Positions 48,123 through 59,482 of a DNA stretch of 64,000 nucleotides are shown here, in pieces (the stretch's first letter is position 1; each line of letters opens with the position of its first letter). The translations under genes and the position numbers were made by a program. This DNA is from Magicicada septendecula (lineage: Eukaryota; Arthropoda; Insecta; Hemiptera; Cicadidae). Location: contig CM068367.1 in NCBI GenBank assembly GCA_034769895.1, positions 704,910,885 to 704,974,884 on the forward strand, in the 5' to 3' direction. The notes beneath the pieces were generated by a model. The model had not been told where the DNA came from and made no database searches. It saw only the letters and a program-made list of their open reading frames with translations.

Positions 48123-51100
48123 TATTTAGTTTACAGGGACTATTTTAACTACTACTGGTGCCTTCAAATTATTAATTACTTACATCACGATTTTCAGGTA
48201 TTTCTAAGTTACAGACGGTTCGCTAAGCACGTTGTGTCCGGAATTAAACAGGTCAACGCATGATGATTTACTAAAGGGTTAACTGTAATATTATTAACTT
48301 TTTCTAATACGATTTTTTTTATTTCTTGTTTAGTTAGAATTTCTCAATTTAAATCTCATACTTATTCTGAGTTAGATCAGGGGTATTAGGTTTAATTGTG
48401 CGATTTAAAAATACATAATTGCTTTCTCAGTTTTTTTATTATTTATATCTTTTTTTATTATTAATTAAATCATCACATACTCCGCCGCTTAAAATCGACA
48501 TTGGGAATTTTAGTAAGGAAAAATTCAAAGGTGGGGGACTTGGAGTATGCTTGGTGTTAATGTGTGGAATTTCTCTCCCCCTTTTTCTTTTTCTTTCACA
48601 TTGTTATTGGTATGTGTTATACACATTTATTTCTTCTCTATAATAAAACAATATACATATATATTTTCTTACATACTACTTTTTTCATGATATAAAATTC
48701 ACACTTAAGATCTACATTTTAGAACACAAAACTTTTTCTTATGTCTACTACTTAAATCTACTACCGGTTTTTTCTTTGGGTTTTTGTTACTCTCTTCATA
48801 GAGTAATTTTCTAAATATTTTGTTATTTAGAGGTCATTGAGTACTCATTTGCTTATCTTTCGCTGAACAGGATCTCAGGTTGATCAGGCCTCATTTCCAA
48901 ATTCTACGATTAACACTTAGCATGGTTACTGAGGTATAAGATAACTTGTCTACCTAGTATTACCTTTTCTATTTTTGACGATTCTATTTCCTCTTTTCTT
49001 CTTATACAATTTTATCTGCGAAATATGTGTTCTCCGTACATATTCTTGAGTCGCAGGTTCGTACAGGGCTACTGTAACTGTAGTTAAGTACTTCTTGATT
49101 TGGAAGGACCACACCATCGGTATGATAGTTTAGAGGTGGTCTTATCAATTGCACTACTAGTCGGGTGTGTCTTGTACATTACTAAGTCACCGACTTGGTA
49201 CCTAACTAAATTGTTACTGTTATGGACGTTTCTCTCGTGGTATTTTCTGGATTTCTCTAGGTTCGCTCTTGTAATCGAGTCCGCTTAGGTTGTTTAACTG
49301 CGCGGGTGTATCAAATCCACTTTCGCGTATTGACTTATGCAATTCCGCGACTGTTACATTTGCATGGGGTAGACCACGCAAAAGAGCTTCATAAGACAGC
49401 TCGTCCTTTACTAGTAAATCTGGATTAAATTGTGCCATTTTTATCTTATTTCTAACACATTAAAATTTACTTAAAATTGATTTTACTACACTATACACTT
49501 ATTACATAGACAATTTATTTCTTGGTTAAATCATTTGCATAGTTCACAAGAGAATAATTTCTCTTCTAAGGGAAGGACAAAAATTCCACACACACTTCAA
49601 TGTAAAGTCAATGATCAGCTGTTCGCTGGAATGTAGGTCACCCTAGTTTATTTAGTAAACAATGGCAAGGTAGATGTATGCGTGGGAACGCGAGGGTTAC
49701 ATTCAAGTATTGTTCTCTATAACAATAGCTAAGGCTATCTTTATCGACCGGTTTCAACTGGGGAAGCCAGTTGTACCAAGGGGTGAATCCGATTCAACGA
49801 AACACGCTTTACAAGATACAGGTGTATTACGGTAGTAGAGTCCAAGTTTAGTAATTAATTGTCTTACGTTCTACCTTTAATTTTGAAATTATTTTTAATT
49901 TTTTGCTAACAAAATTAAGTTACGAATTTCTTTACACGTAATTAGCCGAGTCTACTTTAGTCAGGAGTTTATATTATTTTTTTTTTTTTACCGTGACGAC
50001 AGACATACACTTACATACTATGCAGGCATATTCAGGAAACTACAGGTCTTGAATTGTCCCAATATAAACCTGTTAAAGACTGAACAGTTTGACAAGCACT
50101 AAAATTCATGTACGTACTTGCATTGGCGTAATACAATGATAGTCGGTATTATTTTGCGTATCTTAAACAAATTACATCATACGCAAATAATTACATAATC
50201 TAGTACAAAATAAATTCACCTTATGAAAATTACTGTTAACATGAAATACAATAACTGAGTGCATAGATCAGCAGAGAGTTATCTATTTTACTACTTAACA
50301 ATTTTTTTTTCAATTTAGCAGAGTGGCGCATTTTTGTTTGCGTTACGATGCTTACAAACCTTTTATATAAATAAGCAAAGTGGCACATTTTTGTAACGTT
50401 CTGGGCTACGTTACAAATCCAGGGAACCCATCATAATTGACGCTAGCCAATTATACAGGCTGCCTACGTTGTAACGAACTGAAATTAAATTCAACACAAA
50501 GAACAATAATATTTACTCTTTTGATTAGAACACAAGGGGAAGGTATTTCACTGATTTATGCACTCACTTCAATCTGTAATAAGATGACATCTCTTTATTA
50601 ACAAATTATATAAATAGATCCCAGGACATAAATTATACTGAAATATTCAAAAAGGTTTTCTGTAAAACAAGGGATCGTATTGATCATGTTATTTACCTCG
50701 GATCCGAGTCTCGTTATATATAGTAAAGACATCTGAATGATACTATGCTCATCTAGGAGCTTGCATGATTACATAAATTATTTGAAGAATGGTATTATTT
50801 CTTTAAGTGATTATAACTTACATTTCAAAATTAACGTTACAACGTATGATTTTCGATACTACAGTTTATATTTCTTAGGTTTTATTTATTACTTAAAGAA
50901 AATTATAGTCTCTTGAAAAAAGTCTCTTTCATCTATAAAAGTTATGTTTTAAATGTACTTAATTCTCGATAGGCAAGCTATCGAGTCACCTCTACAATAA
51001 GCTTTGCTGTCCTCGTCCTGGGGTGTGACTCTTGGGAATTCTGGTAGTCGGTGTAGTCATCTGGGTCGAGTCTCTGGTGAATATCTTATATCTGTATTAG

Positions 51101-51576
51101 TGAGGAGATTGATGTAATGCTGCACGAAGTTGGGTTGATCCACGTAGGTCCTGGTCAGCCGTGTATGGGTTGTAGACGTCCGTATATACAATTTGGCAGG
51201 TCACATATTCTCAGGTAGAGTTGTACTGGAGTTTGCATCTTAAGTAGAGACGTCACCTTGTTTACGGGTTCTTAATTTTTCTTATATTACTACATTTCTT
51301 GAATAAACTTTTACTACATTTACTACATCATATACACATATAACGATCACTAGCTCCCCACGTTTTTTGTTAACCATTATTTTAAAGTTTAAATAACTCA
51401 TTTTTGCAGAGCCCTCGCTTGGAGGTGTGTACTGTCTGAACGCCGCATCGTAACTCTTACCTCGATACGACAGGGGCATTACAACGAAGCGGAGCGAGTA
51501 CTCCGCCATAATATAGTTCCAACTTTTATTTAAATAGACATTCTTATAGCAAGATGAAACAAATTATTTAGACTTA

Positions 51577-52049
51577 CAGTCCCTGGCCAAATTATTAGGC
51601 CACCCATTGAAAAAATTAAAATTTACAGTTTTGTCACTGATATTGTGTTTTCAGTGTATTTTAATGTGAACAATCAATGTTAATTTTAATATTTCATGTT
51701 ATTAGACAAAATATTTATGCCTATCATTAATGTTGGCAACACTGTAAGCTTGTTATATTATGTTTAGTTATTACACAACAATGCAGTCAGCTGTGTGGTT
51801 CAATGAATCTCTTCTGAAGTTGTTTTAATTGCCAGTTTATGCATTCAGTTGTTATTTTCTTGGTGTTGTATTGTTATTTTTTGTTTTTTATTGTTATTTT
51901 ATTTTATTTAACGTGTTAATTACTTTTAAAGTTTAAGTCTGTTTAATTTTTTTTTAAGATTAACATTGTAACCTCAAATATTGGAAAATTCTGCCATGGG
52001 CAAAGTAAAAGATATCAGTGAGGACCAAAAAGCTGTTGTAAAACATTTA
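51577..52049 (+). repeat. Left terminal inverted repeat of transposon copy B
   Basis: Same as the left repeat of copy A, except that two bases near 51,760 and 51,768 have changed away from the state still held by the right repeat. The ATG-bearing 28-codon frame recurs at 51,996-52,082. Confidence 0.92.
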
Positions 52050-52128
52050 TTTTACAAACAATTACTGTTACATATATTTTAATAATTAATTACAGAAAAA
52101 ATTACAGTACTGTAGTTTTAAAATTATT

Positions 52129-53251
52129 TTAATATTTTGTTATCCCTCCTTTAACTTTGATGACGCTTTCAATTCTTCTCGGCATGCTTGTAATGCAATT
52201 TAATGCCTTTTCCTTTAACTTGTCATTATGATTCCAGTGCCAAATTATTCTTGCAATTAGTTGGTGCTTATTGGTGATATTTTCCTTTCCTATTTCCCGT
52301 TTTAAAAGCTCCCACACATTTTCAATTGGGTTGAGATCTGGTGAATTTCCTGGCCATTCAAGAAGTGGTATTGAGCTCTGAGCAAGAAATATCTTAACAC
52401 TTTTTGCTGTGTGGCAAGGAGCTGAATCTTGCATAAATATTTTCTCTTCATTATTGGGAAACCATTCATTTAATTGGGGAATAAGTCTTCTTTGAAGAAC
52501 TGTGATGTACTGGTCCTGCTGCATTGTCCCTACAACAACGTAAAGCCGTCCAAGTCCTTTAGAGCTAATGACAGACCATATCATAACTGACGGTGGATAT
52601 TTTATGGTTCTTACAACACAGTCTTCATTAAATTTTTCTCCAGGTCTTTGTTTAACATACTGCTTTTTGTCTGTGAGGACTTGAAACGTGGACTCATCAC
52701 TGAAGCACACCTGTCAAAAATGGACACAACGTTACAGTAGAGTTGAACCAGAATTTAAAACAGACCCAACCTTTCAAAAATACTGTACAGCAACTTACCT
52801 TATCCCAATCTTCAAAAGTGAATGTTCTGTACTTTCTAGCCCATAGTAGTCTTTTCCGTTTCATTGCTGTAGTCAGCTTGGGCTTCTTGACAGGTCATCG
52901 ACTTTTGAATCCCAGCGCATACAGACTTCGGTGAACAGTTCTTTCAGATACTGCTACTCCAGAATCTTGCACTTCTTGTGTGATGGTTGCATTTGTGGCA
53001 GCCCTACTTCATTTAATGATTCTTATTAATTTCCTTTCAGTTCTAGGAGAAATCATTTTTTTACGGCCACATGCTCCCTTCCTCTTACTACGAAGTGAAA
53101 CATTGTTCGCTATATTTTCCTTTATTCTTCTCACTGATTGTCTAGAAATGTTGCACTTCCTAGAGATTTCACTGAAATTACACTTTTCTACTTCAAGTAA
53201 ATGTTTTACAACAGCTTTTTGATCGTCACTGATATATTTTACTTTGCCCAC
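52129..53251 (-). pseudogene. Tc1-like transposase, copy B (same structure and lesions as copy A)
   Basis: Exon 1 at 53,251-52,799, intron 52,798-52,711, exon 2 at 52,710-52,129, with the same DD34E catalytic residues, helix-turn-helix region and splice signals as copy A. The two in-frame TGA codons recur at 53,011-53,009 and 52,897-52,895, and GTG again stands at the start. All lesions are shared, so they predate the duplication of units 14 and 15. The protein-coding parts of the two copies showed no difference by eye. Confidence 0.93.
52711..52798 (-). other. 88-bp spliceosomal intron in transposase copy B
   Basis: Same donor (GTAAGT) and acceptor (GACAG) as in copy A, shifted by 5,550 bp, with no change noticed. 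Confidence 0.88.
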
Positions 53252-53672
53252 GGCAGAATTTTCCAATATTTGAGGTTACAATGTTAATCTGACAAAAAAA
53301 AATTAAACAGACTTGAACTTTAAAAGAATTAACACTTTAAATAAAATAAAATAACAATAAAAAACAAAAAAATAACAATACACCACCAAGAAAATAACAA
53401 CTGAATGCATAAACTGGCAATTAAAACAACTTCAGAAGAGATTCATTGAACCACACAGCTGACTGCATTGTTGTGTAATACCTAAACACAATATAACAAG
53501 CTTACAGTGTTGCCAACATTAATGATAGGCATAAGCATTTTGTCTAATAACACGAAATATTAAAATTAACATTGATTGTTCACATTCAAATACACTGAAA
53601 ACACAATATCAGTGACAAAACTGTAAATTTTAATGTTTTCAATGGGTGGCCTAATAATTTGGCCAGGGACTG
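53198..53672 (-). repeat. Right terminal inverted repeat of transposon copy B
   Basis: Shift of the copy A right repeat by 5,550 bp, with no difference noticed. It includes the GTG in place of the expected start (53,249-53,251) and ends GGCCAGGGACTG before TA. Confidence 0.92.
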
Positions 53673-56018
53673 TATTTAGTTTACAGGGACTATTTTAACT
53701 ACTACTGGTGCCTTCAAATTATTAATTACTTACATCACGATTTTCAGGTATTTCTAAGTTACAGACGGTTCGCTAAGCACGTTGTGTCCGGAATTAAACA
53801 GGTCAACGCATGATGATTTACTAAAGGGTTAACTGTAATATTATTAACTTTTTCTAATACGATTTTTTTTATTTCTTGTTTAGTTAGAATTTCTCAATTT
53901 AAATCTCATACTTATTCTGAGTTAGATCAGGGGTATTAGGTTTAATTGTGCGATTTAAAAATACATAATTGCTTTCTCAGTTTTTTTATTATTTATATCT
54001 TTTTTTATTATTAATTAAATCATCACATACTCCGCCGCTTAAAATCGACATTGGGAATTTTAGTAAGGAAAAATTCAAAGGTGGGGGACTTGGAGTATGC
54101 TTGGTGTTAATGTGTGGAATTTCTCTCCCCCTTTTTCTTTTTCTTTCACATTGTTATTGGTATGTGTTATACACATTTATTTCTTCTCTATAATAAAACA
54201 ATATACATATATATTTTCTTACATACTACTTTTTTCATGATATAAAATTCACACTTAAGATCTACATTTTAGAACACAAAACTTTTTCTTATGTCTACTA
54301 CTTAAATCTACTACCGGTTTTTTCTTTGGGTTTTTGTTACTCTCTTCATAGAGTAATTTTCTAAATATTTTGTTATTTAGAGGTCATTGAGTACTCATTT
54401 GCTTATCTTTCGCTGAACAGGATCTCAGGTTGATCAGGCCTCATTTCCAAATTCTACGATTAACACTTAGCATGGTTACTGAGGTATAAGATAACTTGTC
54501 TACCTAGTATTACCTTTTCTATTTTTGACGATTCTATTTCCTCTTTTCTTCTTATACAATTTTATCTGCGAAATATGTGTTCTCCGTACATATTCTTGAG
54601 TCGCAGGTTCGTACAGGGCTACTGTAACTGTAGTTAAGTACTTCTTGATTTGGAAGGACCACACCATCGGTATGATAGTTTAGAGGTGGTCTTATCAATT
54701 GCACTACTAGTCGGGTGTGTCTTGTACATTACTAAGTCACCGACTTGGTACCTAACTAAATTGTTACTGTTATGGACGTTTCTCTCGTGGTATTTTCTGG
54801 ATTTCTCTAGGTTCGCTCTTGTAATCGAGTCCGCTTAGGTTGTTTAACTGCGCGGGTGTATCAAATCCACTTTCGCGTATTGACTTATGCAATTCCGCGA
54901 CTGTTACATTTGCATGGGGTAGACCACGCAAAAGAGCTTCATAAGACAGCTCGTCCTTTACTAGTAAATCTGGATTAAATTGTGCCATTTTTATCTTATT
55001 TCTAACACATTAAAATTTACTTAAAATTGATTTTACTACACTATACACTTATTACATAGACAATTTATTTCTTGGTTAAATCATTTGCATAGTTCACAAG
55101 AGAATAATTTCTCTTCTAAGGGAAGGACAAAAATTCCACACACACTTCAATGTAAAGTCAATGATCAGCTGTTCGCTGGAATGTAGGTCACCCTAGTTTA
55201 TTTAGTAAACAATGGCAAGGTAGATGTATGCGTGGGAACGCGAGGGTTACATTCAAGTATTGTTCTCTATAACAATAGCTAAGGCTATCTTTATCGACCG
55301 GTTTCAACTGGGGAAGCCAGTTGTACCAAGGGGTGAATCCGATTCAACGAAACACGCTTTACAAGATACAGGTGTATTACGGTAGTAGAGTCCGAGTTTA
55401 GTAATTAATTGTCTTACGGTCTACCTTTAATTTTGAAATTATTTTTAATTTTTTGCTAACAAAATTAAGTTACGAATTTCTTTACACGTAATTAGCCGAG
55501 TCTACTTTAGTCAGGAGTTTATATTATTTTTTTTTTTTTACCGTGACGACAGACATACACTTACATACTATGCAGGCATATTCAGGAAACTACAGGTCTT
55601 GAATTGTCCCAATATAAACCTGTTAAAGACTGAACAGTTTGACAAGCACTAAAATTCATGTACGTACTTGCATTGGCGTAATACAATGATAGTCGGTATT
55701 ATTTTGCGTATCTTAAACAAATTACATCATACGCAAATAATTACATAATCTAGTACAAAATAAATTCACCTTATGAAAATTACTGTTAACATGAAATACA
55801 ATAACTGAGTGCATAGATCAGCAGAGAGTTATCTATTTTACTACTTAACAATTTTTTTTTCAATTTAGCAGAGTGGCGCATTTTTGTTTGCGTCACGATG
55901 CTTACAAACCTTTTATATAAATAAGCAAAGTGGCATATTTTTGTAACGTTCTGGGCTACGTTACAAATCCAGGGAACCCATCATAATTGACGCTAGCCAA
56001 TTATACAGGCTGCCTACG

Positions 56019-59000
56019 TTGTAACGAACTGAAATTAAATTCAACACAAAGAACAATAATATTTACTCTTTTGATTAGAACACAAGGGGAAGGTATTTCA
56101 CTGATTTATGCACTCACTTCAATCTGTAATAAGATGACATCTCTTTATTAACAAATTATATAAATAGATCCCATAACATAAATTATACTGAAATATTCAA
56201 AAAGGTTTTCTGTAAAACAAGGGATCATATTGATCATGTTATTTACCTCGGATCCGAGTCTCGTTATATATAGTAAAGACATCTGAATGATACTATGCTC
56301 ATCTAGGAGCTTGCATGATTACATAAACCATTTGAAGAATGGTATTATTTCTTTAAGTGATTATAACTTACATTTCAAAATTAACGTTACAACGTATGAT
56401 TTTCGATACTACAGTTTATATTTCTTAGGTTTTATTTATTACTTAAAGAAAATTATAGTCTCTTGAAAAAAGTCTCTTTCATCTATAAAAGTTATGTTTT
56501 AAATGTACTTAATTCTCGATAGGCAAGCTATCGAGTCACCTCTACAATAAGCTTTGCTGTCCTCGTCCTGGGGTGTGACTCTTGGGAATTCTGGTAGTCG
56601 GTGTAGTCATCTGGGTCGAGTCATTGGTGAATATCTTATAGCTGTATTAGTGAGGAGATTGATGTAATGCTGCACGAAGTTGGGTTGATCCACGTAGGTC
56701 CTGGTCAGCCGTGTATGGGTTGTAGACGTCCGTATATACAATTTGGCAGGTCACATATTCTCAGGTAGAGTTGTACTGGAGTTTGCATCTTAAGTAGAGA
56801 CGTCACCTTGTTTACGAGTTCTTAATTTTTCTTATTTTACTACATTTCTTGAATAAACCTTTTACTACATTTACTACATCATATACACATATAACGATCA
56901 CTAGCTCCCCACGTTTTTTGTTTAGTGGTAGCTAACCATTATTTTAAAGTTTAAATAACTCATTTTTGCAGAGCCCTCGCTTGGAGGTGTGTACTGTCTG
57001 AACGCCGCATCGTAACTCTTACCTCGATACGACAGGGGCATTACAACGAAGCGGAGCGAGTACTCCGCCATAATATAGTTCCAACTTTTATTTAAATAGA
57101 CATTCTTATAGCAAGATGAAACAAATTATTTAGACTTATTTAGTTTACAGGGACTATTTTAACTACTACTGGTGCCTTCAAATTATTAATTACTTACATC
57201 ACGATTTTCAGGTATTTCTAAGTTACAGACGGTTCGCTAAGCACATTGTGTCCGGAATTAAACAGGTCAACGCATGATGATTTACTAAAGGGTTAACTGT
57301 AATATTATTAACTTTTTCCAATACGATTTTTTTAATTTCTTGTTTAGTTAGAATTTCTCAATTTAAATCTCATACTTTTTCTGAGTTAGATCAGGGGTAT
57401 TAGGTTTAATTGTGCGATTTAAAAATACATAATTGCTTTCTCGGTTTTTTTATTATTTATATCTTTTTTTATTATTAATTAAATCATCACATACTCCGCC
57501 GCTTAAAATCGACATTGGGAATTTTAGTAAGGAAAAATTCAAAGGTGGGGGACTTGGAGTATGCTTGGTGTTAATGTGTGGAATTTCTCTCCCCCTTTTT
57601 CTTTTTCTTTCACATTGTTATTGGTATGTGTTATACACATTTATTTCTTCTCTATAATAAAACAATATACATATATATTTTCTTACATACTACTTTTTTC
57701 ATGATATAAAATTCACACTTAAGATCTACATTTTAGAACACAAAACTTTTTCTTATGTCTACTACTTAAATCTACTACCGGTTTTTTCTTTGGGTTTTTG
57801 TTACTCTCTTCATAGAGTAATTTTCTAAATATTTTGTTATTTAGAGGTCATTGAGTACTCATTTGCTTATCTTTCGCTGAACAGGATCTCAGGTTGATCA
57901 GGCCTCATTTCCAAATTCTACGATTAACACTTAGCATGGTTACTGAGGTATAAGATAACTTGTCTACCTAGTATTACCTTTTCTATTTTTGACGATTCTA
58001 TTTCCTCTTTTCTTCTTATACAATTTTATCTGCGAAATATGTGTTCTCCGTACATATTCTTGAGTCGCAGGTTCGTACAGGGCTACTGTAACTGGAGTTA
58101 AGTACTTCTTGATTTGGAAGGACCACACCATCGGTATGATAGTTTAGAGGTGGTCTTATCAATTGCACTACTAGTCGGGTGTGTCTTGTACATTACTAAG
58201 TCACCGACTTGGTACCTAACTAAATTGTTACTGTTATGGACGTTTCTCTCGTGGTATTTTCTGGATTTCTCTAGGTTCGCTCTTGTAATCGAGTCCGCTT
58301 AGGTTGTTTAACTGCGCGGGTGTATCAAATCCACTTTCGCGTATTGACTTATGCAATTCCGCGACTGTTACATTTGCATGGGGTAGACCACGCAAAAGAG
58401 CTTCATAAGACAGCTCGTCCTTTACTAGTAAATCTGGATTAAATTGTGCCATTTTTATCTTATTTCTAACACATTAAAATTTACTTAAAATTGATTTTAC
58501 TATACTATACACTTATTACATAGACAATTTATTTCTTGGTTAATTCATTTGCATAGTTCACAAGAGAATAATTTCTCTTCTAAGGGAAGGACAAAAATTC
58601 CACACACACTTCAATGTAAAGTCAACGATCAGCTGTTCGCTGGAATGTAGGTCACCCTATTTTATTTAGTAAACAATGGCAAGGTAGTTGTATGCGTGGG
58701 AACGCGAGGGTTACATTCAAGTATTGTTCTCTATAACAATAGCTAAGGCTATCTTTCTCGACCGGTTTCAACTGGGGAAGCCAGTTGTACCAAGGGGTGA
58801 ATCCGATTCAACGAAACACGCTTTACAAGATACAGGTGTATTACGGTAGTAGAGTCCGAGTTTAGTAATTAATTGTCTTACGTTCTACCTTTAATTTTGA
58901 AATTATTTTTAATTTTTTGCTAACAAAATTAAGTTACGAATTTCTTTACACGTAATTAACCGAGTCTACTTTAGTCAGGAGTTTATATTATTTTTTTTTT

Positions 59001-59482
59001 TTTACCGTGACGACAGACATACACTTACATACTATGCAGGCATATTCAGGAAACTACAGGTCTTGAATTGTCCCAATATAAACCTGTTAAAGACTGAACA
59101 GTTTGACAAGCACTAAAATTCATGTACGTACTTGCATTGGCGTAATACAATGATAGTCGGTATTATTTTGCGTATCTTAAACAAATTACATCATACGCAA
59201 ATTATTACATAATCTAGTACAAAATAAATTCACCTTATGAAAATTACTGTTAACATGAAATACAATAACTGAGTGCATAGATCAGCAGAGAGTTATCTAT
59301 TTTACTACTTAACAATTTTTTTTTTAATTTAGCAGAGTGGCGCATTTTTGTTTGCGTCACGATGCTTACAAACCTTTTATATAAATAAGCAAAGTGGCAC
59401 ATTTTTGTAACGTTCTGGGCTACGTTACAAATCCAGGGAACCCATCATAATTGACGCTAGCCAATTATACAGGCTGCCTACG
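56019..59482 (+). repeat. Monomer unit 16 (3,464 bp)
   Basis: Carries the long marker (about 56,922), the CCCATAAC state and private changes such as GAGTCATTGGTG near 56,619, TTCTCGGTTTTT near 57,438 and ACTATACTATAC near 58,499. There is no transposon and no scar at the TA site (TTAGACTTATTTAG near 57,131). The gag-like fossil is at 58,234-58,452 minus. The MAEYS frame starts at 57,071 minus. Confidence 0.95.

Larger units (their letters stand above)
44920..50468 (+). repeat. Monomer unit 14 (5,549 bp including a Tc1-like insertion)
   Basis: Monomer interrupted at offset 1,106 by a 2,096-bp transposon (46,027-48,122) flanked by TA. Without the insertion it would be about 3,451 bp. It lacks one G near 45,242 (GAATGTATT) that unit 15 retains. 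The gag-like fossil is at 49,220-49,438 minus and the MAEYS frame at 45,732-45,959 minus. GTCAATGATCAGC near 49,606 is shared only with unit 15. Confidence 0.95.
51577..53672 (-). mobile_element. Tc1-like (Tc1/mariner, DD34E) DNA transposon, copy B, 2,096 bp
   Basis: Same element at the same monomer position in unit 15 (offset 1,107), flanked by TA at 51,575-51,576 and 53,673-53,674. Three differences from copy A were noticed: A at 51,760, T at 51,768 and C at 52,105, against G, G and T in copy A. Such near identity, together with identical flanks and target site, shows that it arose with the 5.55-kb duplication and not by a second insertion. The gene structure, intron and two TGA codons are the same as in copy A. 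Confidence 0.95.
44920..55390 (+). repeat. Duplication of the transposon-bearing monomer, period 5,550 bp
   Basis: Unit 14 with its insertion is repeated as unit 15. Shared private markers flank the transposon on both sides (GTTTACGGGTTC at about 45,711 and 51,261; CTGTAGTTAAG at about 49,077 and 54,627; GTCAATGATCAGC at about 49,606 and 55,156). The match ends near 55.39 kb, where unit 15 switches to AGTCCGAG. Confidence 0.88.
50469..56018 (+). repeat. Monomer unit 15 (5,550 bp including a Tc1-like insertion)
   Basis: Copy of unit 14 at 5,550 bp spacing, with the same transposon at the same TA. Identity fades after about 55,390. The tail there carries AGTCCGAG, CTTACGGTCT (as in units 7 and 10) and GTGGCATATTT (as in units 6 and 9). 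The right duplication edge is placed there. The gag-like fossil is at 54,770-54,988 minus and the MAEYS frame at 51,282-51,509 minus. Confidence 0.95.
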
